64,000 nucleotides of DNA from Welwitschia mirabilis (lineage: Eukaryota; Gnetophyta; Gnetopsida; Welwitschiales). The DNA lies in NCBI GenBank assembly GCA_051453625.1, contig JBOZIK010000001.1:269629239-269693238 (forward strand), written 5' to 3'. Below, piece after piece: positions 44,684-56,350 of this stretch. Within the stretch, counting starts at the first letter, position 1; every line of letters begins with the position of its first letter. A program made the position numbers and the translations under genes. The notes below the pieces were generated by a model that was not told where the DNA came from, did no database searches, and worked only from the letters and a program-made list of their open reading frames with translations.

Positions 44684-44783
44684 NNNNNNNNNNNNNNNNN
44701 NNNNNNNNNNNNNNNNNNNNNNNNNNNNNNNNNNNNNNNNNNNNNNNNNNNNNNNNNNNNNNNNNNNNNNNNNNNNNNNNNNN
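44684..44783. other. Assembly gap (100 N) with duplicated flanks
   Basis: 44510-44683 and 44784-44957 are the same 174 bp with three differences, so the gap separates two overlapping contig ends rather than distinct DNA. Confidence 0.95.
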
Positions 44784-44957
44784 CAAGTCTAGCTTTGTTT
44801 ATAGTGATCTCATTTTTCTCATTTACCTTATTTCTGAAAATCCATTTTATTCCTATGACATTTTTCCTAATTGGTTTTGGAATAAGAGACCACACTTGAT
44901 TTTGAGAGAATTGTTCAAGTTCTTCTTACATTGCATTCATTCAACATGGGTCAGATT
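44784..44957 (-). repeat. Duplicate of 44510-44683, probable assembly artefact
   Basis: Repeats the RT start (WSLIPKPIRKNVIGIKWIFR). Differences fall at GCC/TCC, TAA/TGA and AGT/ATT positions only. The true sequence most likely has one copy. Confidence 0.85.
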
Positions 44958-45039
44958 CAACATCCTCAAAGGTACTTGGTTCCACTTGAGAAAACAGAGA
45001 AATATGTGCACTGTTAAGAGAGTTCTTTGTGACAATACC

Positions 45040-45978
45040 TTATTGAACATTTCCAATGATTAAGTCCAAAGGATCATCCTTTAGTTCTCTAATTTTTGGT
45101 ATTGTCTTATCTCTTGAGTTATCTCTGTTATGATAAAAAGAAGAAGGAACTGAATCTTCATTAGGTCTAAAGGATTTTGAGGTATTAGAAACATCATGGA
45201 TTTTTACATTTACAAATTCTTCCATATGAAGAATACATTTGTTAAACACCTTATAAGCTCTATGCGATTTAGAATACCCTAAAAAAATTCCTTCATCAAA
45301 TTTAGAATCAAATTTTGTCAAGTCCTCTCTATCTCTCAGAATGAAGTACTTACTTCCAAAGGTTTTGAAATAAGACATATTTGGCTTCTTTCCTTTTCAA
45401 AGTTCATAGGAAGTTTAAGAAGTATTAGGTCTTAAACAAACTCTATTTGAAAAATGACAAGCCGTGTTTATTGATTCAGTCCAAAATATTTTTGTAATAT
45501 ATTTGTCATTCAACCTAAATATTATTATATCTAATAAAGTTTGATTTTTACTTTCAGCTATCCCATTTTGTTGAGGAGTCTTTGGAGCTGAGAATTCATG
45601 GTTAATTCCATTAGAGTTATAATATAATTTAAATCTTTCATTTTCAAAATCTCTACCATGATCACTTGAATTTTCTTAATTACATATTCCTTTTCTGTTT
45701 GGAATTTCTTGCAAATTTTAATAAAATTGTCATACACATCAGATTTTACATGAAGAAAGGCTACCTAAGAAAATCTAAAAAAAATATCAACCATAACTAA
45801 AAAATATCTTTTTCTAGATAAGCTTGTCATATGAATAGGGTCAACCAAATCCATATGAATTAAATCTAATGGCTTGCTAGAAGTAATATCACTAATTCTT
45901 TTATGAGACGTTTTGGTTTATTTCCCTTTTTGGCAAGCATCACATAACTCTTTGTGAGTGATGAAAAGTTTTGGAAGT
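45040..45978 (-). pseudogene. Copia E integrase
   Basis: Minus strand contains HEFSAPKTPQQNGIAESKN near 45550-45605 (integrase core motif, catalytic glutamate kept) and, downstream, the open frame 45040-45378 with FGSKYFILRDREDLTKFDSK and DEGIFLGYSKSHRAYKVFNK, the integrase C-terminal block typical of SIRE/Tork. A frameshift and stops lie between. Confidence 0.85.
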
Positions 45979-46445
45979 CATTTGACATCATCACCACATA
46001 TTTTCTTTAAAATATCAAAACTAATGTAACTTAAATGTTGATGCCAGATGATATCTTTTTGAATATGAGAAGAGAGACAAGTAAAATTATCTGATTGATT
46101 TACACAGTAAACATTTTCATGTCTAGTTACTACAAGTAATAGCTGATCTGTTTTACCATGTATTACTATACACTTATTTTCATCAAAAGATACTTTATGA
46201 CCTTTATCACAAATTTGACTAATGCTTAATAGATTATGCTTTAAGCCATTCACAAATAATACATTATGAATATTAGGTAAATTACCTCCACCGATGCTTC
46301 CAATGCCTTTAATCCGAGCTCTTCCATTATCCCTAAAAGTCACTTCTTCTTCATTGTATTCCTTGAATTTGATGAAGTTAGACTTATAACTTGTCATATG
46401 TCTAGAGCAACCACTATTAAGATACCAGCATGATTTATTAGTTAC
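45979..46445 (-). pseudogene. Copia E protease and pre-integrase
   Basis: Just above the open frame the minus strand reads CWYLNSGCSRHMTSYKSNFI, the copia protease active site with D changed to N (NSG for DSG). The frame continues with VTFRDNGRARIKGIGSIG, VLFVNGLKHNLLSISQICDK, then IIWHQHLSYISFDILKKI, the GAG_pre-integrs block. 139 codons are open (45978-46397). Confidence 0.85.
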
Positions 46446-46577
46446 TTTTAAAGCCCTTTGAATTAATAGGCTTTTGTTTGAAGACTTTAGAATCTATCTC
46501 AAGCATTTATTTTTATTCGCATTTTGATTAGACTTTGGAGAAAAAGTAAACTTACAATCTAACATTGAGTGAGGGAA

Positions 46578-47192
46578 TCAAATTTTGTGAAAAATATAAT
46601 CAATCTTTGAGTGACCCTTTTTATTGCAATAATGATAGGTAATATTTGCTAAAGAGTACTTAGAGTTCAATTTAGACAAGAGTTTGAGATACGAATTATG
46701 ATAAAAATGAAACATACAAGAGAAATGTTTACTAGACACAGTCCCTTTAAGCAACGATGAATTTGAATCAAGTTTATTTTTTAAATCTCTAATTTTCTTT
46801 TCTTTCATTTCTAGCTTATCTAATAGATTTTTGTTTTATTTCCTAAGATTGTTTACTTTAATAATCAAATTTTGACATTCCATATATAGTTCCATTTCTA
46901 TTTCACTGAGCGAATCATTATTACCAAAATAATCAATGATGGGTGAGGAATATATCTTTTCATCTATAAAATTCATGAGAGAGATTCCACCCTTCTTTGA
47001 ATCTAAGTTTTGTTCACTCTCACTTTTTTCATCATCCCGTGTTGCTGATAAGACTTTCTTTCCTTTTTTTATCATCCTTTTTGTTGTTTGAGTAGACACT
47101 TGATGTGTAACCAAAACCCTTGCAGGAATAGCATTAGATATCTTATAGGCCATCCTACTTTCTTCTTGGTTATCTCCTAGATTGAGCTCCAT
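46578..47192 (-). pseudogene. Copia E Gag linker and zinc knuckle
   Basis: Open frames 46836-47192 (acidic/basic linker, SATRDDEKSESEQNLDSKKG) and 46578-46808 (coiled start, then YHYCNKKGHSKIDYIFHKI). The latter is a CCHC knuckle in which the first and last cysteines are tyrosine, so metal binding would be lost. Confidence 0.75.
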
Positions 47193-47199
47193 TTTGTCA

Positions 47200-47979
47200 T
47201 CATTGCATGAAGCATCTGAATCTTCTGGCTAAACGAGCCACTTCATCTTCACTTTCTGGTTTTTGGTCAGATCCTTCCTTAATATTAGGGTTCTCATGAG
47301 AAACTTTTAAGGCTATACTTTTTTCCTTTTGCTTTTCAAACTTTAGTTCAAATGTGTGAACTTTTCCTTGAAGTTCATCCATCTTCATGATATTTAGGTC
47401 CTTGTTTTCTTCAATGGCCATTACTTTGGACTTGAATCTCTTTGACAGGGATCTTAAAGCTTTGTGAACTACTCTTGACTCCTTGATAATTTCATCTAGT
47501 CCACTTATATAATTAATAATATCTGTTAGTTTTGTGAAAAAATCATTTATATCTTTATCTTCTTTCATTTTGAGATATTTAAACTGAGTGATGAACATCT
47601 GAAGCTTAGCCTACTTCACTAGGCTAGCTCCTTCATAAGTGGTCTGTAAGATGTTCCATGCTTCTTTTGTTGTGGTGCAATTTACTACTCATGTGAAATC
47701 TTTTTAACCTATGACATAGAAGATGACATTCAGTCCTTGGAAATTGTAAGATGCTATCAACTTTTCATCAGGTTTCCACTTGTCCTTACTCTTTAGAGTA
47801 GTTAACTTGGTTATAGGATCCTGCACAATGGGAAGATAATAGTTATTAGTGATAGACTCCCATATTTCAAGGTCAATGGATTGAACAAAGACCCTAATTT
47901 TTGCCTTCTAATAATCATAGTTGGTTTTGGCAAAGAAGGGAGTCCTTCTAATAGAATTTCTTTCTAAGGGTTAACTCAT
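47200..47979 (-). pseudogene. Copia E Gag (UBN2)
   Basis: 132-codon open frame 47200-47598: MKEDKDINDFFTKLTDIINY, ALRSLSKRFKSKVMAIEENK, KMDELQGKVHTFEL. Above it, in another frame, TTTKEAWNILQTTYEGASLV. Together they match copia Gag of the SIRE group. The N-terminal part runs into the 47980-48887 gap. Confidence 0.85.
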
Positions 47980-48887
47980 NNNNNNNNNNNNNNNNNNNNN
48001 NNNNNNNNNNNNNNNNNNNNNNNNNNNNNNNNNNNNNNNNNNNNNNNNNNNNNNNNNNNNNNNNNNNNNNNNNNNNNNNNNNNNNNNNNNNNNNNNNNNN
48101 NNNNNNNNNNNNNNNNNNNNNNNNNNNNNNNNNNNNNNNNNNNNNNNNNNNNNNNNNNNNNNNNNNNNNNNNNNNNNNNNNNNNNNNNNNNNNNNNNNNN
48201 NNNNNNNNNNNNNNNNNNNNNNNNNNNNNNNNNNNNNNNNNNNNNNNNNNNNNNNNNNNNNNNNNNNNNNNNNNNNNNNNNNNNNNNNNNNNNNNNNNNN
48301 NNNNNNNNNNNNNNNNNNNNNNNNNNNNNNNNNNNNNNNNNNNNNNNNNNNNNNNNNNNNNNNNNNNNNNNNNNNNNNNNNNNNNNNNNNNNNNNNNNNN
48401 NNNNNNNNNNNNNNNNNNNNNNNNNNNNNNNNNNNNNNNNNNNNNNNNNNNNNNNNNNNNNNNNNNNNNNNNNNNNNNNNNNNNNNNNNNNNNNNNNNNN
48501 NNNNNNNNNNNNNNNNNNNNNNNNNNNNNNNNNNNNNNNNNNNNNNNNNNNNNNNNNNNNNNNNNNNNNNNNNNNNNNNNNNNNNNNNNNNNNNNNNNNN
48601 NNNNNNNNNNNNNNNNNNNNNNNNNNNNNNNNNNNNNNNNNNNNNNNNNNNNNNNNNNNNNNNNNNNNNNNNNNNNNNNNNNNNNNNNNNNNNNNNNNNN
48701 NNNNNNNNNNNNNNNNNNNNNNNNNNNNNNNNNNNNNNNNNNNNNNNNNNNNNNNNNNNNNNNNNNNNNNNNNNNNNNNNNNNNNNNNNNNNNNNNNNNN
48801 NNNNNNNNNNNNNNNNNNNNNNNNNNNNNNNNNNNNNNNNNNNNNNNNNNNNNNNNNNNNNNNNNNNNNNNNNNNNNNNNNNNNNNN
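47980..48887. other. Assembly gap (908 N)
   Basis: Estimated-size gap between copia E gag and its 5' LTR; leader, PBS and most of the LTR would lie here. Confidence 0.95.
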
Positions 48888-49184
48888 TTTAGTATCCCTA
48901 AGTTCATTTGTTCAATTGCCCTCATTTAATGCAGACTTGTTAGTCTAGTGCAAATGAACTTCCGACTGCTCTTATGTAAATATGTAGTCGACCTCATTCA
49001 GGTCATCCTTTATTGATAAATCAGTCCACTTTATTAAGGTAGATTCTGGGTAGTATGCAGTCATCCTTGATTAACTATTCGGTCGCCCTTGATTAACTAT
49101 TTGGTTACCTTACTGTTAGTAGACTGAACTTTATAGATTGTAGTGTGGTTGCCCTTTCTACTATGACCTCGATTTGAAATTAAG
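48888..49184 (-). repeat. 5' LTR of copia E (visible outer part)
   Basis: Matches 41380-41688 (AAGGTAGATTCTGGGTAGTAT, TTGATTAACTATT, GATTTGAAATTA). The outer edge of copia E is therefore near 49184. TTGATTAACTATTCGGTCGC is partly duplicated here relative to the other copy. Confidence 0.75.
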
Positions 49185-49234
49185 TCATCCTAGGTAACAT
49201 GCATGGTCACTCGTGTTGGAAATAGTCTTTTTTT

Positions 49235-50009
49235 NNNNNNNNNNNNNNNNNNNNNNNNNNNNNNNNNNNNNNNNNNNNNNNNNNNNNNNNNNNNNNNNNN
49301 NNNNNNNNNNNNNNNNNNNNNNNNNNNNNNNNNNNNNNNNNNNNNNNNNNNNNNNNNNNNNNNNNNNNNNNNNNNNNNNNNNNNNNNNNNNNNNNNNNNN
49401 NNNNNNNNNNNNNNNNNNNNNNNNNNNNNNNNNNNNNNNNNNNNNNNNNNNNNNNNNNNNNNNNNNNNNNNNNNNNNNNNNNNNNNNNNNNNNNNNNNNN
49501 NNNNNNNNNNNNNNNNNNNNNNNNNNNNNNNNNNNNNNNNNNNNNNNNNNNNNNNNNNNNNNNNNNNNNNNNNNNNNNNNNNNNNNNNNNNNNNNNNNNN
49601 NNNNNNNNNNNNNNNNNNNNNNNNNNNNNNNNNNNNNNNNNNNNNNNNNNNNNNNNNNNNNNNNNNNNNNNNNNNNNNNNNNNNNNNNNNNNNNNNNNNN
49701 NNNNNNNNNNNNNNNNNNNNNNNNNNNNNNNNNNNNNNNNNNNNNNNNNNNNNNNNNNNNNNNNNNNNNNNNNNNNNNNNNNNNNNNNNNNNNNNNNNNN
49801 NNNNNNNNNNNNNNNNNNNNNNNNNNNNNNNNNNNNNNNNNNNNNNNNNNNNNNNNNNNNNNNNNNNNNNNNNNNNNNNNNNNNNNNNNNNNNNNNNNNN
49901 NNNNNNNNNNNNNNNNNNNNNNNNNNNNNNNNNNNNNNNNNNNNNNNNNNNNNNNNNNNNNNNNNNNNNNNNNNNNNNNNNNNNNNNNNNNNNNNNNNNN
50001 NNNNNNNNN
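49235..50009. other. Assembly gap (775 N)
   Basis: Estimated-size gap between copia E and the gag remnants of element D. Confidence 0.95.
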
Positions 50010-51280
50010 ACTAATTCCACAAAAACTTATTAATTTGATCATTGACAATAGGTTCTCAACAAGTGGTTCCTTCTAAAGAGTGTAAATGGAATTGAAGTGT
50101 GTTAGAAGAAGATTTAGTAGCACCTTCTAAAAATCTTTGAATGGTATGTTCGAAGGAAGGTAAGGTGGTTTGTTGGATGTAGAAAGATTAAGTGTAAGGG
50201 CCAAAGGATGAGAAGTATGAAAATAAGGATGAAGGATAAGCGTCAAAGGATGATGAATGCAAATATGAAGATGAAGAATAAGGATCATGAAGGACAAAGG
50301 AAGGCATTAGATGAAACTCTCTTAGTTCACAATAGGGATTTTTAAATTCAAAGTTGTAAGGGGGTTGATCTATGTATGGATAGGATTAAGGATTCTCTTC
50401 AAAGATTTATGTGGATCATATGAAGTCTCCTACAATGTGTTTAGATTGATCATGGTTTTTGAAGCTATAGGGATAGACAGGTTGTTACTCAAAAGGCGCT
50501 TGAAATAAATTAAAAGTCCAACTCATTTCTAAGTTTCAGAAAATAGGTTATAATTTAGACTAAAGGTTTACATTTTCTTTATTTTTATAGTTTTAGAAGA
50601 ACCCTATAATTTAAAAAATTTTAAATAGGCAATATAAGGCTTTTATTCAAGTTACATAGGGTTTTAAGTAGGAACGCTGGTGGCAAAGGCCAGGGAAGGC
50701 AGCCACACTAGTTTATTGATGACAAATAGTTTGAGAAGAACCCAAAGGCTTCATTTGATCTGTATGACAAATATCAAGTTATAGGGTCTACAAAAATTTT
50801 AATAGAAAATAAAATTAAATATAACTTATTAAATTTACCTTAAGAAAAATAACCCTATACATTTTTGATTTTTAAAAAATTTTTAATATAAATAAAAACT
50901 GAATCAGAATTGAAACATTTACAGAAATTTATAAACATTTAGAAATAGAAAATAAATTGTTAAAGTTTAGTTTCATTCATGGTATTCATTTTAGTTTCAT
51001 GTGGAGGAAAGTCATTAGACCCAAAACATGAAATATTAGACATAAAAAATGGAATATCAGCTGTTAGATTAGAAACTAAGCTTAACAATTTAAACTAGTT
51101 TAGGTTTTGCTGAAAAATGACCAATACCCATCATTGAAAGAAAATGAACACACTCAAAAGAAAAACAAAAAGAACTAGTTTGAGTATCACTAAAAATTAA
51201 CTAGTACCCACCAGTGAAAAAATAAAAACTAACTAAAAAATTGCAACAATAAAATCATGTACTCTTGAAAATAAATCGTG
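50010..51280 (-). pseudogene. Element D leader and gag remnants
   Basis: Minus strand around 50060-50340 reads, across frames, FYIQQTTLPSFEHTIQRFLE then GATKSSSNTLQFHL, preceded by a serine/tyrosine-rich stretch (YSSSSYLHSSSFDAYPSS). This resembles the low-complexity Gag segment of Athila/Tat elements (PSLEDxxxxFMxxxxxx). The rest is AT-rich leader. Confidence 0.45.
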
Positions 51281-51309
51281 CTAATATCCCTGACAATGTT
51301 GTCAAAATC
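51281..51309 (-). promoter_or_regulatory. Mutated primer-binding site of element D
   Basis: Next to the right LTR, the minus strand reads TTTTGACAACATTGTCAGG. The Athila/Tat-type site is TTTTGGCGCCGTTGCCGGGG. Most differences are CG to CA or TG, as expected from decay of methylated CpG. Confidence 0.7.
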
Positions 51310-52782
51310 TATTCTTGTATAGTAGTGAACTATATTTAACTAAGTGAAATACTTAGTATAATTATTTCATAGGGATATATGTAGTAACTTAATCAAAAGA
51401 TACATAATTATTCTAAATTGTAATGTGAAATAAAATAAAACTAAAATTAAAGAATTGAGAGGAAAGTGATCTTTGATTGGTAACATAAGAGAATGGGAGT
51501 ACTCCAAAAGTCTAATCAATTTATCCTTCATTCCACCTTCATCTAATGATTCTTGTATCTTGAAACATAAACTAAAATTATCAAGTCATTAAGGCCTAGT
51601 TTAAAGGCATAATCTCATTCACCACATGAGTGTTAGTAAGTTGTTCAGTTCTCCTAGTACTTCATATCCCTTCATAAGTATGGAAAGTATGAATCTAACT
51701 ACATAAGATCCATTAGATGGTAGGAAATACGAAATCATAAAGTAACTTCAAATAACTCATTTGATGCAAAATAACTTAGCAATTGAATAAGATTTACCCA
51801 AAAGTTACTAATACCTATTTTTATGCATTGACAATGAAAGAATGAAATCTACTTAAGAACTAATACTACCTAAATATTACTAATATCAAATGACTTGTGC
51901 ATTAATACCGAAAGAATTTAAGCTAATTCTTATATTAAAAATTTGAAATAATATACATTATATAAAATGGAGAAGGAAGAAGGAAAAAAAACTCTTCAAG
52001 TATCCTTGGATCATTCTGCCTTTAAGAAAGTTGATCAAAATGTCATGACGTCCTAGCCTCTAAGTTGTATCCATGTTAAGATAACTGAAAGATGTTTACA
52101 ATGGGCACTCAAGGCCCTTTTTTAGATTATAAAAGGCTTGAAGAGCTTTGTCATAATTGTGTTAGATGTTTTCATGATGTGTTTGTGAGGTGATTACATA
52201 ACAGGGATTACTTAAGGGTAGTTACTTAAGCAAGAAGTTACAATATTTGGCATGTAGTTACAAAAAAATACTTTTCATCTTCTTATGCAACCATAGTAAT
52301 GGCATGTTCTCTGAGTTTTTATGATTCTATCAAAGGATACCAAGTCATGCATCTTCCACATGATTATCCTTATTGCACCACGTCACTGTGATTTGTCATT
52401 TTATACTTCTGCGTGGTGTTATCAGGTTTGAAGATTTAATCTAGATTATTTCTGACTAAGTTCATAAGTGAAATGTGATTAATTCCCTAAGATGGTATAG
52501 GAATGTGAGTTTGAGCATGTTTTGGCTTAGGAGGTTGATGACTTTGGTAGTCTTGGTTGATCGTACTAGCCTTATTTGCTAGAATTATTTAAGGTTTTGC
52601 AGTATGCTTTAAAAGTCAGCAATAAACTTGCTAATGTTAGGGAAAAGTTCATATTTCATGAAAACATGATAAAAATAGTAGAAGACATTAATATGTAATA
52701 AAACATTGAATTTTAGCATTTCTTCCTATACTAAATTAATTAATTATACTTGATTGGAATGTCAATTTTTGACAAGTAAATA
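51310..52782 (-). repeat. 5' LTR of element D
   Basis: 1473 bp, matching 35240-36707. Right end GTAAATA (mutated from GTAAACA), followed by AGAGG. Confidence 0.85.
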
Positions 52783-54960
52783 AGAGGCTTGATTACTTTG
52801 ATAGATAATCCAATTAGACTAATGAGTAGAGATCCACTTGCTTAATTTTTTTATCTCTATGTGACTAAGGTTATATCTGAAAAAATATTCTAAGATTCAT
52901 TACCTTGAATACATCATGATATCCATTTTATTACTAATATAGTACTTTAATGCTCAGTGAAGGAAAACCCAAACCACTTTTATGTTTATCTAAAAGATAA
53001 ATTTTACCAACTACTTTATGGAAGGCTTTGTAATTTTCTTTTTCTCCCCATAGGAAAGCCCTAAGAATTCCATTGATACTTTGGAAGGAAAAGATAAATG
53101 GGCCCATGTAAGAAGAATAATAAACTGAAATAGATCTTAAAATATACTTAGCCATAATAAACCTCCCTGTAAGGAAAAGAGGTTTAGAAGTTCATTTTAA
53201 AGGTCTGTGCTTAATTTTTTCCATCATCCAAGTCCACAACAAGGATGGGGAGGTAACCAAATAAATTGGAGTTCCTAATAAAGTAAACATATCTAAAGGA
53301 TCAAGCCATTAAAATCTATAGTTATGAATCAAACTTGGCTTTGGGAGGAGACTAGATCTATATGCTTAAGTTTTTTTTCAATTAATTTTAGCAAAAAAGC
53401 TTTACAATAGATTTTAAGGCTATATAGGACAACTCGAAGATTGTTTTCTTCATCTCTAAGAGTTAAAAAGATATCATCTATAACATAACTATAGAGAATC
53501 TCTATGTTAGAGTTTAGAATAGAAATTCCTTTAAGAAGCCCTTGCCTATTTTGCCACTTCAAAATTTCTCTTAGAGCATTTATTGCTAAAATAAAAAAAT
53601 AAGGCATAAGGGGACGACCATGGTGCATAGCTCTTTGAAGTGTGATTGGCTTGGAAATGATAACACCAATACAAATCATAGAACAAGCCTCTAAAAGAAG
53701 GAGATTAACATGCTTTTTAAAAGAATAACCCATTTTGTGGTGGTGAATAATTTTTTAAAGAAAAGACCAATCTAGTTTATCATAAGACTTAACAAAGTCA
53801 ATCTTGAGAAGAAGAGATTGCTGATTAGACTGAGAGGCTCAATTCATATAGAATACATGTCCCTGAGATAAAACCTATTTGTTCAGTAGTAATTAAATTG
53901 AAGAGAAAAAGATTTAACCTATTTGCAACTACTTTTGTGATAATCTTGTAAATAACATTTAAGAGAGTTATTAACCTTTAGTTGTTGATACTAATGTTAT
54001 TATCTACTTTGGGAAGAAGTTTGATAATGCCTATATTTATGCCATTTCCAAGGGAACCTATTGAAGATCTTATTTATAAACATTATAAACTACATCTTGA
54101 ATAAAAGGTAAAAAATTTTAAAATTTTTTGAAAATAAGCCATCTTTGCTAGTAGCCTATCCAACATTGAGTTATTTAAGGGCTTGATTCAATTTTTACTA
54201 GTATAACCAAGTGTTATCTCTAAAAATTAAGTGTATTAAAGGACAGAATAACATTTAAGAACATGTTAAGGTAGTGCGAATAGTTCCTTCTTAAGTAAAA
54301 TCTTAAGAAAAATGATCATAGAATATTTCTCAGATATTCTTAGTTAAGTGAATTAATGGTAAATGGCATGGAGTTTAAAAAAAATCTATTTACACTTTTG
54401 AATCCTAAAAAATCCTTTGGTAACTTGATCTTCCATGTAAAGCTAGAAGATCTCAGATGAGCATCATAAGCTTTGTGATGTTCTAAGGCTTGTAAGGTTT
54501 CTTTGGTAACCTAAAGATATTTGAAATCCATACTTGAATCTTGACCTATAACTACTAGATTTTAAAGAGAAGAGATACTAAACTCTAATTCTTATTCTTT
54601 ATCTCAAAACTTAAAAGCAATCACTACTCTTTTATATTTGGTGAACCAATGTAGGCATTAAACTACATTGTTCCACCAATCAGTCCATTCTATGTGGCAT
54701 AAAGGTTTAGAAAAAATGTTTCATATTTGAAACAAAAGATTGTACATAAGGTTGCTATGTAAAAATGCAATATTGAAAATAAAGAGATCTTTAGGAGAAG
54801 CATAATGTCCTATTATGAAGTTTTCCCAAAGAATAAGAAAGTGACTTGAAAGAGATTGAGTAGAATCGATTTTAACTAGAGCCTCAAGATAAATACCATC
54901 ATTGGTGGAGAGATAAAATCTATCAAGTCTTGAAGCTATGAAAGCCATCACATCTCTAGC
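52783..54960 (-). pseudogene. LINE (L1-type) reverse transcriptase and end of endonuclease
   Basis: Open frame 53329-53733 (134 codons) has RAMHHGRPLMPYFFILAINA (family RGLRQGDPLSPYLFILA) and ILYSYVIDDIFLTL (family LxFADDxLLF, with the first position changed but DD kept). 52934-53155 has AFLWGEKENYKAFHKV and KSGLGFPSLSIK, the FLWGG...GGLGxxxL block that follows RT. 54721-54951 begins MAFIASRLDRFYLS, the SRLDRFLxS end of the AP endonuclease. All minus strand in LINE order (EN-RT). It continues at 34096-35239 after element D. Confidence 0.85.
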
Positions 54961-56350
54961 CTTAGATTAAGTAAATGAATTTAAAATATGAGAGACATCT
55001 TCTAATTGACAAGTATCTTGGAACTAGAACTTTTTTTTTAAATAAATTGAAGGACCCATCTCTGAATTATCCAATGAGCCCTGATGACCTTCAAACTTAT
55101 CAATACTTCTTTCTACCATATTAAAGTCTCTTATACTCATCCATGTAGCTAAGGGAAGATTATCTGTTAGCCATTATTGAAGAGCACATCTATCTTTAAT
55201 GTTACAAGGAGTATATAATGAGAGGAAACCTAAGATTTTATTTTGAAATTGAAGACAGATCCATGCACAATGCTTAAGATCATAGTAATCTTGATCTGAC
55301 ATAAACTTGATTCATTTCCAGTGAATAAGAAGGAAAACGCCTACTTTACCTTTCTTATGACAAGAATAGACTACAAAGCTATTAGAGAAGATAATACAAC
55401 AACTAACTACAAAATCAAAATCTTTAAATTCTTAAAGAAAACAAAAATCTACGTTTTTTATTTTAACATAGTCTCAGATAATATATCTTCTAATGGGGTT
55501 TAAGTGTTTCCTTACATTCCATTAAAGATAATTCCTTATGAATAAGTAAAGGATAATGTAGCCCATTGATCTCTTAATAACTAAAATGAATTACAAGCTT
55601 CAAAGCTATTATAAAGTTGTCAATGAATACCTAAGCTTTGTGATGTAGCGAATGATCTAATGTTATTGTTTATAGTGCTTCTCAGTCCTTTAAGAAAACT
55701 AGTAGGTAAGGGATTATGTCCTACTATAGTTGCAAAGGACTTTCTGGTAATCTTTTTCCAATCTTTAACCTATTCCTTGCTTTTATATTTAGAGGAATGT
55801 TTTGAAGATTTACCCTTAGAAGAAGAAGAACCATGAAGAGAAATATTCGATCTGTTATTAATACCTTGGTCCTCCTTGCTTAGCTACTTCTTATTTTGTA
55901 TCTAGATCTCTTCAATTTCCATATTTAAACTCTATTATTATTATCAGATTCACTATTTTTGTCTCCAACATCTTGCTTAGTTTGTACCCCTTGCTCTTCA
56001 AATTGCTTAATAACTTTCTTTGCTAAAATTTTTTTGCTTCTAATTTAGCCAATAGTTTAGGGAATCATACTTTACGATAAGAAGGGATAAGATAGTAATG
56101 ACAGCTATTGGGAATAAAAACATAAGAAATTTTATGAGAATATTCTTTTCCTTGGATATTAAAGTCAAGAAAGTCAAGTATTGATTTACTCAAATCCATT
56201 TTGACACATATCTTGCATGTTGACCTCGCTTTGAATTTTAAAGGGGATTCCATGCCAATAACTTCTCCTAGATTAGAGGCTAGTGAATGAAGTAAAAACT
56301 CAATTTTAAAAAGGGGAGATCATGCTTTGAAAGTTTTCTAAAATAAATGT
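54961..56350 (-). pseudogene. LINE endonuclease and ORF1 (DUF4283) remnants
   Basis: The open frame 56065-56253 with ARSTCKICVKMDLSKSILDF, preceded by FLLHSLASNLGEVIGMESPL, matches the DUF4283 Gag-like ORF1 of plant L1 LINEs (IGxxLGxxLxxD...ARVCVEIDLxKPL). The knuckle that should follow is decayed. 54961-55700 should hold the endonuclease and is too broken to align by eye. The 5' end is not defined. Confidence 0.7.

Larger units (their letters stand above)
41689..49184 (-). mobile_element. SIRE/Maximus-like copia retrotransposon E, nearly complete but dead
   Basis: Internal region of a minus-strand copia element nested in D. From right to left: Gag (47980-47200), linker and knuckle (47192-46578), protease (~46440-46300), pre-integrase and integrase (46300-45040), RT (44957-43700), RNase H (43700-43250), extra 3' region (~42850-41900), polypurine tract, 3' LTR. 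The 5' LTR end is visible at 48888-49184, partly in a gap. Overall it is less decayed than the other elements, with long open stretches, but protease, RT and knuckle residues are mutated. Confidence 0.85.
35240..52782 (-). mobile_element. Large LTR retrotransposon D (Athila/Tat-like PBS), 17.5 kb including a nested copia
   Basis: Direct repeats 35240-36707 (1468 bp) and 51310-52782 (1473 bp) match along their length. AGAGG flanks both outer ends (35235-35239 and 52783-52787). Read on the minus strand, the primer-binding region next to the right LTR resembles TTTTGGCGCCGTTGCCGGGG of Athila/Tat gypsy elements after CG to CA/TG changes. Next to the left LTR the minus strand has a G-rich polypurine tract. 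Gag remnants lie at ~50060-50340. Most of the internal DNA is a younger SIRE-like copia. It sits in, and splits, a LINE. Confidence 0.85.

Noticed and set aside
44784-44957. A second copia RT gene start
   Set aside because: It is the same sequence as 44510-44683 placed across a 100-N gap, so an assembly duplication.
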